Assembly: GCA_036023115.1 (NCBI GenBank)
Contig: JAYKKT010000041.1
Span: forward strand, 3,001,501-3,065,500
Source: Brasenia schreberi
Lineage: Eukaryota; Streptophyta; Magnoliopsida; Nymphaeales; Cabombaceae
Direction: 5' to 3'
Length of the DNA stretch: 64,000 nucleotides
Numbering within the stretch: the first letter of the stretch is position 1; the number at the start of each line of letters is the position of its first letter. The position numbers and the translations under genes were made by a program. The notes under the pieces were generated by a model. It made no database searches. It was not told the origin of the DNA and saw only the letters and a program-made list of their open reading frames with translations. Below, in pieces: positions 34,776 through 47,383 of the stretch.

Positions 34776-36086
34776 CGCGGTGGGTGCTCGTTTCGCGTCG
34801 TCTCGATTGAAAGAATTGTTTTGCTCCGGGTGAGGCGAAAGAGGCCGATGGGAGTTGGGTTCCTGGCATTTGAAGGTTCAAACCGTGCCCCTTCATGGTG
34901 GCGTTTCAGGGGAGAAGGCGCCTCCCTTCCGGAACGACGTCCCCTTCGCCGGAGAAGAAATGATTTTTGAATTGTGATCGTTGATTTCTTCTGTGGTTTC
35001 GGCCACGTGGCAAGAAACTCCTCCGCATCCGGTACTGTGTGTGTGTGTGTGGACCAGGAGTCCGCCTGAACTCTCTCTCTATATGTGTGTGTGCGTGTCT
35101 CTGTATGTGCAGTGAACGACCCACCATTGAATTTCCCGGGGTGGCTTGTTTCCGGCCACCATGACCAGCTGCACATAGTTCGGCTCGGTTTGGCTTACCC
35201 TGTCTCCCTTTGGTTCAACTCGAGTTCATTTGAATTTGGTTCAACTGTTTGAACATCGATACGGTTAGCTTGATTACGCTTGTGAAAGCAAGTTCAATGT
35301 TATATTTAAAATTTCCTACTCAAATTTTAATTGTGTTAGGAAATATAAATTAAAGACATAAACATTTTTTAAATTCTTTTGCAAATAAAAACAAAAAAAA
35401 ATCCTCTCCCAACTTTGAGAATTTAACCGGCGAACCATTCAAACCATATTTCAATTCGACCTTTCTTTTGAGCTTGTCTCGGCTACTTTACCTACGCCAG
35501 CCAAGCAAAGGAACAAAGATTGTTTTGTTAGTTCGGCTCAATTGACTCGCCTTACAATCAGTGACAGACTAAAAAAAAATTTAAGTGAGCCATACTTGTA
35601 TTTCGGATATTTTATGCGATAAAATACTTATATTTTCTTATATATAATAGTGAATTTAGAAATTTTTGGGATTTTGAGTGAAGCCAATTGAATACTCACC
35701 TCGTTCTAAAGTAGGTGACTAAATAAACCAAATTAAACGTCTTGATTCAGTATAATTGGCTGCTTTCGTTTGTAAGTGGTAAATCGGTATATTTATGGCT
35801 AAACTGTCTCTACACTGATAAACTGGTCGGAGGCCGACAAGCCCAGATGCAGCAGTAAAACCTACTGAGCCAACTGTTTGATCTTCCAATTGGCCCAGGT
35901 CCAGTCGTTCACTACTGAGCTTAAATAAGATCACCTCAAAGAAAACTGGGTCAGGCTCCAAACCAAGGATCAGCCATATTGGCAACCCAAGTCTCCAACT
36001 AGTTGAGCTTGGCTTCACCCGGCTTGTCACTATACTTATATACAGTGGCGAATCTAGAAAATAGTGTTGGAGAGGGTGCCATATTT
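34776..36086. other. 5' flank of the RRM gene and gene-free stretch
   Basis: 34776-35130 is GC-richer with CT-, GT- and purine-rich patches and is probably leader and promoter of the RRM gene. (GT)n runs lie at about 35037-35050 and 35083-35094. The open frames on both strands are shadows of this composition. The 103-codon minus frame at 35719-36030 has no recognisable domain. Confidence 0.4.
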
Positions 36087-37083
36087 CATCGTGTTAGGAG
36101 GGGCGAAGCATGAATCTCAATCATATATTCACCGTAAAACGTAAGTTTTACTCTAAAATTTCAAAATTTGAGTGGAGCGGTCACCACCCTTTCATGTAGA
36201 TCTGCCGTTGCTTATATATGTAAATGGTTTCCACTAATCAGGAAAGAAAGAGTCTTAATCACGTTATGCTTACTGTACCTAAGAACCATGCTAAGACTCA
36301 CACCGGTTAATAATATATTTCAAAGCTCACTAAGCATATGATTTAAAAGATTCTGATTTCCTCAGGTAAACAATTTGATAATATAGTGTAAGAAGAACTA
36401 TGAAACCCATAATTTGTGCACAATTGATATCACAAAAATGATGGTTGGGGGGCTCAAATGTTTCAATACTTGTTCTCCTCAAGCAAAGATCTTGAGTTCA
36501 TTTAATCAAAAAAGAAAAAGAAAAAGGTACCGAATTCAAGCCCCCAAATGGATGAAGCAGGCTCCTATTGGTTACCGGTGTTTGTATCTACTACAACTAT
36601 AACTAAGCCTTTTTCTATACTAGATGAGTCGGCTTCATGAATTCTTTGTTTCTACAGAGCCCTTGTAGAATCCATGTTAGATAAGTCCGATAAAGTTTTA
36701 CATTGGCTGTCAGAAGCCTAAAGCATCGCTCCTCTTTTATTGGGACCGACCATGCAAGAGTGATGAGTTTGTTACTCATGTTTGAATAAAAAAAACTATT
36801 TCATATCGACTTTTATTCATCAAATAGGTAAAATTTCATTGCATATCGTTCCCATAATAGCCTGCCAAACCTCTAATCGGGTCCACTTTGACCCAAAGCA
36901 TCTCTGCAAAAAGTCCTGTTTGTTTTATATATCAGCAACTCATCGAAGGAGTTTCCTGCCGCTCTATAATCAACACAAAACCATCCCATTCTCGTCTTAA
37001 ATAGTGTGTTGTATACAAAATAATTTGGTTATCTATTGTATAAAATATAACGTCGTTAACAAAAACTGTTTCCAACGCAACGA

Positions 37084-37168
37084 GAGTGTTAGCTCAGCAC
37101 AATGTGCTCTAGTGGTGTTGGTAAGAGCTCGACTCTGAGAGAGTGTGCATTAATCTTTAGCTTTTCCC
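37084..37168 (+). repeat. tRNA-like SINE copy (duplicated near 48795-48878)
   Basis: gagagtgttagctcagcaca (box-A-like), ggtaagagctcgactctgag (box-B-like). Present in both arms of the segmental duplication. Confidence 0.5.
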
Positions 37169-37312
37169 GTAGAATCTAATAAATCTTTTTACGCCGGTTG
37201 TGAAAAGTTTAATGCAATCTTTTTCTTTTATTTGTGTTTAGAATGGGTCATTCTTTATATGAGCCAAGTTTTCAGAGTTTTCTTATAAAAAATAACTGTT
37301 TTCAATAGAAAT

Positions 37313-37352
<40 letters not shown>

Positions 37353-37411
37353 CCAATGTACCTTTCCAAACCATCACATAACTTTCTTGAATTTTTTTTT
37401 ATGTTATAAGA

Positions 37412-37490
37412 AGAGGAGAAGTTTAACACACAGGCATTCACACGGAGTCGAACTCTCGAAACCCTGCCATTGAGCTAACACTCGATGCTT
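37412..37490 (-). repeat. tRNA-like SINE copy (duplicated at 49117-49193)
   Basis: Minus strand: cgagtgttagctcaatggca (clean box A), gagagttcgactccgtgt (clean box B), gcctgtgtgttaaac tail. It is one of the best preserved copies. It lies about 200 bases upstream of the RING gene start in both duplication arms. Confidence 0.65.
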
Positions 37491-37638
37491 CTTGAACTTT
37501 GTTTTAGTTTATGACGAGCACAACTTTCCTAAACTTGTGTACACTCGAGAGTCACCCGCTACTTTCTATTTTTGATTGACCGGAATCTCGTGCTTTAAAA
37601 GACTGGGATCATGCCTCACTCGCTACTTCCTACGTTTC

Positions 37639-37690
<52 letters not shown>

Positions 37691-37704
37691 GGCAGCGGGA
37701 GACC

Positions 37705-38433
37705 ATGGCTTCAAATAATCCATATTGGTGGTGCGACACCTGCTGCAGAGTTGTCATCATCCACACAACGACAGAGTACGACGACAATGAGATCCCGTGC
37801 CCCCGCTGTAACACTGGTTTCCTGGAGCACATCATTTACAGACGCCTCTCCCTCACCATCCCCTTTTCCATTGCTGGCCCGCCGACTTCATCGAGAAGCG
37901 AGGAGGACTATCTGCTGGAGAGGATCATTCTTATCGACCCTTTGAACCAGGCCACAGTGGTCCCATCGACCAACTTGGATGGCCTGCTGATTCGCTTCAT
38001 CCGCAACGAAATTCCAGGGCTTTTCGGTCAGCCACCACCACCATCATCATCATCATCAACAATGCCAGCGTCGGAGGAGTCGGTGAATGCGATGGCGACG
38101 GTGAAGGTGGAGGATAGGGAGGCGTTGTGTCCGGTTTGTTTGGAGGGATTTGGCGGAGGGGGAGATGTGAGAGAGATGCCCTGCAAGCATGGGTACCATG
38201 AGGGTTGTATACTCAAATGGCTGGAGAAGCATAACACTTGCCCTGTTTGCCGGTTTCAAATGCCGGTTCAGGAGAACAAGCCGGTTGCCGTTGCCGACCG
38301 TGTCGAAGAACGAGAAGAAGAAGAAGAAATGAGGAGTAGGAGGAGAAGGGTGGTGTTATCCTTGACTCTGGTGATTGCTGAACTGGTGTCCACCGGTAGG
38401 AGAACCAGTGCTCTTGCTGAGGTGGTGGATTAA
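37705..38433 (+). CDS. RING-H2 E3 ubiquitin ligase, 242 residues (RING copy 1)
   Basis: Intronless. N-terminal zinc ribbon of the BCA2/RDUF kind: WWCDTC at residues 8-13 and CPRC at 32-35 (Cys 10, 13, 32, 35). Middle part (about 60-110) is the variable linker with EEDYLLERIILIDPLN. The RING-H2 domain spans 142-182: CPVC, then CKHGYHEGC, then CPVC, giving Cys142, Cys145, Cys160, His162, His165, Cys168, Cys179, Cys182, with the expected Trp172. An acidic run (EEREEEEEM) and basic RRRR stretch end the protein. Such enzymes transfer ubiquitin from an E2 to substrates, often in stress or misfolded-protein responses (RNF181/MPSR1-like). ATG 37705 is chosen because it is conserved in copy 2; the longer frame upstream only translates the (CT)n leader. 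Substrate unknown. Confidence 0.9.
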   Translation: MASNNPYWWCDTCCRVVIIHTTTEYDDNEIPCPRCNTGFLEHIIYRRLSLTIPFSIAGPPTSSRSEEDYLLERIILIDPLNQATVVPSTNLDGLLIRFIRNEIPGLFGQPPPPSSSSSTMPASEESVNAMATVKVEDREALCPVCLEGFGGGGDVREMPCKHGYHEGCILKWLEKHNTCPVCRFQMPVQENKPVAVADRVEEREEEEEMRSRRRRVVLSLTLVIAELVSTGRRTSALAEVVD

Positions 38434-40009
38434 CAGGGCTGATCTTAGCAGTTCGAGTCTTTTTGATGGATGGATAGGCTTAGAGATGTACAAGAGCGTT
38501 GATCCTAGTCGTCCATTACTTTTTGATCGATGGATAAGCTTAGACATCACAGGATGAAGATCATCTTCTGGGTGTCATATTTTGTCTTTTCTGGTCTTTG
38601 GTTTCTCTTTTCTAAAATTATTCTTTTCGTGTATATACCTGTTTTTCAATGAATTAGAACGAGATGTCTCCTCTCCATGGTGATCCTGCGTTTGTTTTCT
38701 ACTGCCTTTTATCAAGAGGCGTCTAACAGAGAACTTCATGTAGATAAGTTTTGGTTTTTGGATTTGATATTTGATTTTTGATTTTTGCTAATTCTGATTT
38801 TGGTATTTTTCATGTTTGGATCAAAATTAAGTGGATCTGAGCACAAAATCTTTCGGATCGGTATTAGAGAACCTGCTGAGCATGTTCATCTCATATGGTC
38901 GTACATTTGATGAGCATGGTGATTAATTAGTGAATTAAAACTTTATAGTACTGCAGTCGCAGAATTCTTCTTTGCGGTGTTAATTTGTTGGTTAAACTAT
39001 CTACCATTGTTAGTGCTGACATGCAGTATGGCTTATTATAGGCAGCTTCTTTTAACACAGCCCATCTTTGAAGACGGAGTCGACCACATGGTGTGTGAAG
39101 CAGTAAAACAAGTATATAGATGACGACCTGTTCTGTGTGGACGTAGTCCTTGTGAGTGAGGCCAGTCGAAGTTGGGTTGGTCATTAGACTTGTTTCGCAA
39201 GGCTTATTATAGGTACTGCTTTATGTTCTTTGTAAGCCAGAGGTAGACCCAGGCCAAGAAATGTCAATATATGCATTCAAACTGTCAATATTTTGCTTGG
39301 GACTCGCCAACATAGCTCTCCTGAATTTTTGGGTTTTTTAGACCAACCCACCCGAAGTACCAAAAGAGTTGGACACGAAAATTGATGAACATGACTCAGG
39401 CCCCTTGGTAGCATGGGCAATGTGAGACGAAAACCCAACTGAATATGGCCAGAAATATATTGGTCACTTGAATTGAAACTCAGATCTGAATCTGATTACG
39501 TAAGAAACATTCACGTCAGAATATCCGAGGATCCAACCTAATCTAAGCCATTCAAATCCTGATATATATGAGTCACATGGATTTGAATATAGAAAAACAG
39601 ATTTTCATTGTTTTGTATTCGTTAAACTCATAATCCTATCAGTTACAACGAAGCGTTTATCTTCCAAAAGGCTTTGTTTTGCTCAGCCATTGTTTGGCTT
39701 TTCTTCAACTATTCAGGGAAATGACATTCTTAAGGATTAGAAGAATGCAGCATAAAACAGAGATAGAAACTTTAAGGACTGTTGTGGGCATAAGCTTGCA
39801 CTTTCACTTAAAACCATAGAACTTTTGTATCTTTATAAGTGCAATGCAAATGTTTATAGAAATGAGAAATACTCATATATAGGAGCAACATGGAACTTTC
39901 TTTTAAAAAGAGAGAAAGTGAGTCTAAAAACATGTCCCATCTCACCTTTTGATGGTATTCATTTTAAATTTGAACTCGTTTTTTCTTTATTTGGTTAGAA
40001 TGAGAATAC

Positions 40010-40101
40010 TGAAGTCGTTATGCAGGCCCAGGGAATTGAACTGACTACCAGCATCTTGTGAGTGGAGAAACCTGCCAGTTGACCTAATGCTCTGAGTGCA
40101 A
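40010..40101 (-). repeat. tRNA-like SINE copy
   Basis: Minus strand: agagcattaggtcaactggc (box-A-like), gtcagttcaattccctgg (box-B-like). The rest of 39451-40443 is gene-free. Confidence 0.5.
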
Positions 40102-40443
40102 ATTTGAACTTTTTGCCTTGGAAAAATAAATTTATGCTTTCTAAGGTAACATCAGTTGTCATAGTACCATAATCATCTCATTAAGTTAAAAATATGCACA
40201 CGCATGGTGTGTTTGTTGTATGTAGAAACACAGAAAGCTTTGGCTAACCTAACAAAAAGATCAGACAAACCTTTGATGGCCTCAGCCCAGAAGTAACCTT
40301 CAGAGTGGGAGAATATGATTTTCTAAGAATCTTTTAAAGGTCATCTTTGTCGTATCAGATTCCTGGTGAGCAGTGACTGGTCTGATCTTAGGGAAACTTC
40401 CATGCAGTTCACCACATTTGCAACAGAGGCATCACCGTCACCA

Positions 40444-43400
40444 TCATCTTCTATTCATGAAGAGAAACATCGGGACTAAACAAGGACAAACAGAAATAAC
40501 CTTGTTCATAGCATCAGTCCACCTGTTGGCCTCCACGGGGGTTGTCCTGATAGATTCAACAACAAAGTCATCAGAGAATATGAGCCTCAACCACTTCTTG
40601 CTTTTGAATTCACATAAGGTAACCACTTGGATTACTCTTTTGTGATTTCCAACTTCAAGTAACAATTCCCACTCATTATAATTCGGCGAAAGTACAAAGT
40701 CTTCCATTCGGAAGATCCTCCTACATTCTTGGTTCTCTTTAGAAAATCCACTCACTTCCATCACATCCTTGTATTGGTGTTCAGTTTTATCATCTTCATC
40801 AACTTCTGCACTAACAAATGTTAGAGTTTTCATACTTTTCATCTCCCATAATGGCAGTGGCCCTCTTAGCTTCCTGCATTCGGTTATCAATATTTCTTTC
40901 AAGTTCTTAAGCCTGGCTATGGAATCAGGAAGCTTCTCAATGGTAAGGTAATCAAGGCAAAGAGAAGACAGCCGTTGCAAATTTCCAATTGGCTCGGGTA
41001 ATGATCTTAAATTAAAGTCCTCTGCTTCTGTTCTGATGCCTGTCAAGGTTAATGCCTCAAGTTTTGACAAGTTCCCAAGGGATTCTGGAAGGCATTTGAG
41101 TTCAGTGGTAAAAGAGATTGTCAATATCTTCAGATTCTGAAAAGATCCTATACAATCAGGAATCTCTTCCACACAAAATGCACAGAATTCAAGTTTGAAT
41201 AGGTTCTTACAGCTGCTGGCATAATGAAGAACTGGCCTTTGCGAACAACAGAGCCCCAAATTCAATTCCTCAATCTTGGTCAATCTGCAAAATGGGTCTT
41301 CTGAAAATGCACCCATGCAGAAAGATAATATCTTTAGATTCTCAAGGGTCCGTATCCAGTCTGCGTGATAATAAGTCCATGTCGGTAACATCAACTTGGA
41401 AAGATTCTTCAGCTTGCTGATTGAATCAGGAATTGATGTTATCGAGCATAAACTTAAATCTAATTCTTCTAGCCTTGTTAATTGTCCAATCGTTTTAGGT
41501 ATGTATTTCAAATTCTTGGAGCATCGTGCATTTAATACCTTCAAATTTCCCAGAAAACCTATAGAACTAGGAAGCTCTTCAATTCCCGTACGCATGACAC
41601 TGAGCTTGGTAAGAGTTTTCACATTACCAACTGAATGTGGCAGTTTCTTCAAATCATTGCATTGGTTGATATGTAGCTCAACCAATCTCTGAAGCTGGCC
41701 GATGGAGTCTGGGATACAAACTAATTTGATGCAAAACTCAAGTTTTAGTTTCACTAGATTTGGCATGCAAGAAAAGTCTGGAAGAATAGTAAGTTCTGTG
41801 CAGTGGGTGAGATCAAGAAACCTCAAGTCACAGAATACCTGCCAAATCGAAATAATCTAAGTGAATAAAGAAAAATCTGAAGTGGACAAACATGAGAAAT
41901 GTCATTTACCTTGTTTTTTAAGGCATCTTGGCTCCATACTTCAGTAATAAGACTAAATCTCAGGTCAAGGGACCTAATACTCTTGAGATCAAAGGCCTTC
42001 GGCAGTGACTTGAAAGAGAAATGTGACCAACGCAAAAGGATGATACTGTTAGGCATTTTGCTGAAATCACCTTGAAGATCGATATTGTGCAAAAGTAAAA
42101 GTCTTAGATTTGATATATTTGCAAAAGCATCTGTGCTAAAGTTTGTTCCATCTGCTCTTCTCATTTCTTTAATGAAATGACCAGTAAGAGTGATGCCTTC
42201 AATTTTCTTCGTGCCCTAATGATTGCAAATGTACGTGTAGTTAAAGTTAAAACTTCCGTTGTTCAAAAGCAGACCAAACTGAGTGCATTATTGTTAGTTC
42301 TTACCACATGAGTATCTAGAACACTGCAGACTTCTTTGACATCATGTACTCTGCTACGTTTGCCAGGGTTCAAGGCGCACTCCTTCCTGATTATATTTCT
42401 CCCCATGTCCCTCAGCTGATCATGCATCCATATCTCATCATCTGCAATGATTTTCATTATGGATTTATTCACAAGGTCTTCCATAGCTAACCTTGCGTGC
42501 AACCCACATCCCTTCAACAAATCAATTACATATTCTTTTTTCTCGCCAATGAAAAAACAAACAATGTCAAGGAAGATCACTTCATCCTGAAGACCATCAT
42601 AGCTTATTTCCAATTTCTTTTGAACATCAACAAGAGGTTCAGTCCTCAATTTTTCTAACATTTCCTCCCATAACTCCATGCTTGGTTTATCGCATAAGTA
42701 TGAACCCCACACCTCAAGCACTAGCGGGAGCCCCGCAGCATATGATACTACATTTTTAGAGATCTCCTCGAATCCTGTAGCTGGTTCATTTCTTCCAAAC
42801 GCATGCCAACTGAACAATTGAAGTGTCTCTTCCTCGTTTAGTTCTTCAACATTGTATATTTCATTACCTTTAACCTGAAGAATATTTAGCATGTGCTTGT
42901 CTCTTGTTGTTATTATAACTCTACTCCTTTGACCAAACCAATTGTGCGCACCAGCCAATGCTTTAATTTGTGCTCTATCATCAATATTGTCCAAAACTAG
43001 AAGGATACGTCTGCAACCAAGTCTCCTTTTCATTATAGCAATGCCTTCAGAAACGTTGCCTATTGACACATTTTCAGCATTCAATACCTTGGCAATAGCT
43101 TGCTTTTGTAGATTGACCAGCCCTTGCTTACTTTGTGCTTCTTCCCTGACGTCCATCAACAAGCAACTAGCATCAAAATCTTTGGAGATTTTATTGTAAA
43201 CAGCTTTCGCTAGTGTTGTCTTGCCAATACCCCCCATACCATATATCCCCACTATTTTAACACCATTGTCTTGAAGGTCCAACAATCCCATGATTTTTTG
43301 GACCCTTGAATCCATTCCAATAGGGTGTTCAGCAACATCCAAGGGAGCACTATTGAACTCAAGCAAGACCTTCTTAACAACTTCTTTTATCAATTGTGCT

Positions 43401-44887
43401 TCGCTCCTGTTTGTAATATATGCATCAAAATTAGAAAAACTAATAGATGCCATCAATACGAAAACAAATATTCCATAGGTTAAGGACAACTTCCGGGTAT
43501 ACATACTTTTAAGAAAATAATCAAGTACAAAAAATCATAAATCACAAGAGCGCGCTTTTTTCATCTCAAGTACACAATACTGAAAACAATACTAAAATCA
43601 ATTTGAAACCAAGACCACTCACAAACTAACTAGAATTTGCTAAATAGATTCTTATGCACATCATTGTGCACGATGCTTAATGCTATTGTTCCCTTAGCAT
43701 TTTTGAGTTCCTCTTCTGCTTTTTTGAATTGTTCAGCGACTCATTTCAACATAATCTAATTGTACCTCCAGTTAGTCACCTCTCCAAATGTTCAACCAGG
43801 TTATGTATTTTCTCTCATATTCTCTTCTATTGGTCCATGAGGGACCAGCTTTTTCTCATAAATGGTCTCATTAAATGTCCAACTTTTTCTCATGATTATG
43901 CATCTACTTGAACATCTTATTTTTGTTAGTTACATCTTTGTCACATGTCGATTAAACGTTTTCCAACACTTGACACAATTAATTGCTCTTACTAGTACAT
44001 TATAAAATACCTTCGAATCAAATGACAATTATAAACTACAAGTAGTGATTAAGTCAAGTCTTGCTCGTATCTATATTACATGTGATCGAATTCTTCTGTT
44101 GATATTAGAAAAGTTGCTTTCCATCAAGGTAACTGAATAATCAGACGACTTCAAAATAATCAGATGCATCCTTTTATCCTAATTTAGCACAAGTAGTATA
44201 GTCACTAGAGAAAAAAAATCACCCCAATGCTCACTAATAATCTTGTCTTTTCTCTGTATTTTTTCTCCTCACAAGGTTAGAGCACCGTAAACATCTACAA
44301 TAATGATGATTGTGTGTGTGGGCGCGTGCGTGTGTGTGTGTGTGGGGGGGGGGGGGGGGCACTCACCCATCGTTCTCCTTATCTAGATCATTACCTTGAA
44401 TGCTTCCAACTTCAGTCAATGCCCTTTTCCATTCCCTTATCTCCTCCTCTTTGACATGATCTTTGTCGTTTTCTGGTAACCTGGAACGTTCTCCGAATCT
44501 ACTAAAAGCGTCCTTGAACGGCCCCTCTTGTTTGCGAACATCAGAAGGAACAACGTGGTAGAATACAGGAACAATCTTTTTCTCCAATTCCACCAACTTG
44601 GACAATTCCCTCAAGCACCACCTCGAGTCGGCGTAATGCTCAGATAGCACGGCTATGCAAATCGTTGAGTCTTTAATTGCTTTTAAGAGCCAAGTATCGA
44701 GCCTTTCCCCTATCTGTCTTTGCACAGAGTCCATGAATGTGTAGACCCCACTTGCTTGAAGAGATTCGAAGAGGTGACCTGTGAAACCTTTACGAGTGTC
44801 CTCTCCCCTGAAGCTAAGAAATACATCATACTTCATCGGAGAAGAGAAAGAAGAAGATGATGATGAAGAGGAAATAGCAGATGCCAT
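40444..44887 (-). CDS. TIR-NBS-LRR immune receptor, 4 exons, about 1107 residues
   Basis: Intracellular receptor that detects pathogen effectors; the TIR is an NADase-type signalling domain. Exons: 44887-44367 (TIR), 43406-42305 (NB-ARC), 42215-41910 and 41838-40444 (LRR and C-terminus), with GT-AG introns of 960, 89 and 71 bases; all joins keep frame. TIR: YDVFLSFRGEDTRKGFTGHL (20-39) and SEHYADSRWCLREL (82-95), with the expected catalytic Glu94. NB-ARC: P-loop GMGGIGKTT (230-238), kinase-2 LLVLDNIDD (309-317), RNBS-B RVIITTRD (336-343), GLPL (399-402), MHD (501-503). About 13 LRRs follow (for example LKKLPHSVGNVKTLTKLSVM), then a post-LRR domain (WELLLEVGNHKRVIQ, KKWLRLIFSDD). Kinase-2 has Asn where most TNLs have a second Asp. 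The length and exon layout fit the class. No stop or frameshift seen. Intron 1 has a (TG)n-polyG tract just after the donor. Confidence 0.93.
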
Positions 44888-45896
44888 GCTTAAATTCGAA
44901 CTGTCAACTAGGGCAAGAACACAAAAAATTCTGGAGGGTTAGAAGGTGAAAACAGTAGGAGACGCCATGGTTGAATTTGAAGCTCTCAGCCAGCACGAAG
45001 ACTTTGTGGAGGCTATTCCAGGGGAGCGAGAGCAACTACCAAGTGCCCCTCACGTTTCGATCTACTGTAAACACACAGCTAAGCAGCATTTGGTAGTAGG
45101 AATATATAATTGGTAGTAGGAATATATAATTGAAGTCCTTTCTTGCAAGTAGCTTCCAACCATTAATATTTCCCCGCATCATTTCTTCGAAGTAACGTTT
45201 ACCTCCTTTTTCCGGATACCGGATAACGCATTAGCAGACTCTTTCGAATCACGTTTGAAAAGAAGTATGAACAGATGTTTTGACAAGTATGTGATGATTC
45301 TTTTCTTAGTTGTACTGCAAATTATTGATAGTTTGGATCGGAACACCGTCCAACTCCATTTCGCTCTGTACAAATCCGTACAAATACATGTACAATATAT
45401 GTAAAGTAAGTGATGAACAAACCATAAAAAAAATAAAAGCATAAGCAATCCTGATGAAATGAACTTATATGCCCCATTGTACATTACATATACACATATA
45501 CGTGTTTTCTTTTAAAGATAAAATGCACACACAATCCAAAGCTACGTAACTCACTTTGAGTCGACTTTGATTGTGCCTTAGTTGCGTATGACTAAAAAGA
45601 AAAGGACGAGAGTAGAGCAAAGGCGAAAAGAGAATGCTTCACGGAAAAGTTTTTGGTTAGGAAGCCCTAATCTCTTATTTATAAAATTCGTAATGGATCA
45701 CGAATTATGGATCTAATCCAAATGATGTACCTCTCCTTCTCGTGACCATTCCCCGTAAGACACTTTTGATCGTTAAATCAAAAGTTTTTCATGCAAAAGT
45801 TAAACCAAAGACAATTCCCAAAACCAAGCCTAAGCCCAAACTCAGGCCCGGCATGTGCGTGTGTACCCATGTGTGGATTACATTAAATTTATTCTT
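44888..45896. other. 5' flank of the TIR-NBS-LRR gene, no gene seen
   Basis: Contains a 22-base tandem duplication (ttggtagtaggaatatataa repeated) at about 45090-45133. The 101-codon minus frame at 45179-45484 is hydrophobic N-terminally and lacks recognisable features. Confidence 0.4.
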
Positions 45897-46700
45897 AAAG
45901 GTTCAATAATAGAACGAGGAGGCAAATCTACCATTTCCCAAGTATTGTTTGAGAGAATTGATTGAATTTCATCTTTAACGGCTTCCTTCTAAAACTTAAC
46001 CTCGGGTGAGATTTGGAAGGTGATAGGATCATCCTCGACATTGAAAATAATAAAGTTATTTCTAAAATCCTTTGATATCCTAGTCCATTTACTTTTCCTT
46101 GGTCCAGTTATTTCCTTAAAATCACGTGTCTTTATTCTTATAAGAAACTCTATTTAGAATATAGCAAGTCATATTTAAAGTTTCTCCCACATATAGGTAG
46201 TTAACTCATAACTTTAAAGTAAAACATTAACCATATTACATAGGGTTTTATTATTATGTTTAGCTATCCATTAGACTCGAGAGATTATAGAGTAGTAACC
46301 TCGTTAATAATATCATTGTTTTGATAATATTCTTGAAAAATATTTGAAGTATACTCTCCGCCCCTATCGTACCTTAATCATTTAAGTACCTTGTATGTTT
46401 GAGTTTATGCTTAATTTCTAAATATTTGAAACTTTTCTAAAGTTTTATTTTTACTTTAAAAAATAAATATAACAATATCTACCGTAATCATCAATAAATA
46501 TGATAAAATATCTTTTATTATCCCTTGTGGGTATTATATTGAATTCACAAAAATCAGTTTGCACCAAATCTAAAATCTTAGATTTTCTTTCAACTGTATT
46601 CAAAGGTTTCCTAGGTTGTTTCGCTTGCACACATATACCACATTTGTGTTTTTTTATCTATAACAACTTTACAGATAAGGTTTAAGTTCATTATTATTTT
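45897..46700 (-). mobile_element. Ty1/copia fragment (integrase and RT start, dead)
   Basis: Minus strand: ...QPRKPFNTVERKSKILDLVQ and TDFCEFNIIPTRDNKRYFII, then FIDDYGRYCYIYFLK (integrase core, about 46680-46430), scraps of the later integrase domain (TLCNMVNVL, near 46230), then EAVKDEIQSILSNNTWEMVD (start of RT, about 45990-45930). Many stops. It is a different lineage from the 15-18 kb element, judged by the motif wording. It lies between the TNL gene and the TNL fragment at 47.4 kb. Confidence 0.8.
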
Positions 46701-47383
46701 CAAGGTTTTTTTATATATAACAATTTTATATGATTCAATGTTATACACATAAAAGAAGAAGAAGAAGAAGAAGTAGAGGCTTTATTAACGTTAAAATTCA
46801 TACAATAATCAACAATTAGTTTTATATAAATTTTAAACAAATCCTTTATATCACATAAATAACCCTTCCCAAAAAAACACCTTTTAGTAAGTCATGTAAT
46901 TATGACTTTATTACATTTGTAATCTAATATTAATCTCTCTCTAATCAAAGAATACAGGTTTGCCCATTGCAATTATAAGGGCCCAGGAATCTTGGCCAGC
47001 CAGAACTCTTTCCACAGGGAATCTGAAAGTATTTTAGGGTGGATTGTTTGGCTGTCTTTTATTGAAAAGTTAGCGGGCGCCTAAAAAGTAGCTCATGGTT
47101 TAAGCCGTAGGCCGTTATCACAGCCTACCATTAATAACAAGAAAAAGAAATATTATTACTATAAATCACGATTTTTCCACACATTGTGTTTAACCGATAT
47201 AACAGGATAATGCTTCACTATCTTGCAGGAAAAGGGAAGGAAAAGTTAACTAAACAATTCAGTACTTGAACCAAAATTACCACCTTTAGTCTCTGTTTTA
47301 GAAGCCTGCATCATCTTCAGTGTGACGTCCCAGAAGAGTGCCTCTACTCTAAGTGACCTCAGAGTGCAGATTTCATTTTGTGG
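46701..47383. other. Gene-free stretch
   Basis: Holds an (AGA)n run near 46753-46776. No frame with protein character was seen. Confidence 0.4.

Larger units (their letters stand above)
36087..39450. repeat. Segmental duplication, left copy (contains RING gene 1)
   Basis: About 3.36 kb repeated in direct orientation at 47855-51140, starting at catcgtgttaggaggggcga and ending just after aacccaactgaatatgg. The copies differ by scattered substitutions, SSR length changes and small indels (for example about 50 bases near 36610-36660 missing on the right). Coding and non-coding parts are both included, so the event was a DNA-level duplication. Confidence 0.95.

Noticed and set aside
35719..36030. 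Minus-strand 103-codon ORF
   Set aside because: No domain, no partner exon and no promoter feature; likely chance.
37576..37704. Upstream in-frame extension of RING copy 1 (about 43 residues)
   Set aside because: It translates the (CT)n leader into Ser-Leu repeats and has no counterpart in copy 2. The ATG at 37705 is the conserved start.
43290..43504. N-terminal 33 residues of the NB-ARC ORF (hydrophobic, signal-like)
   Set aside because: They are translated intron sequence before the acceptor at 43407; splicing from the TIR exon gives the correct junction.
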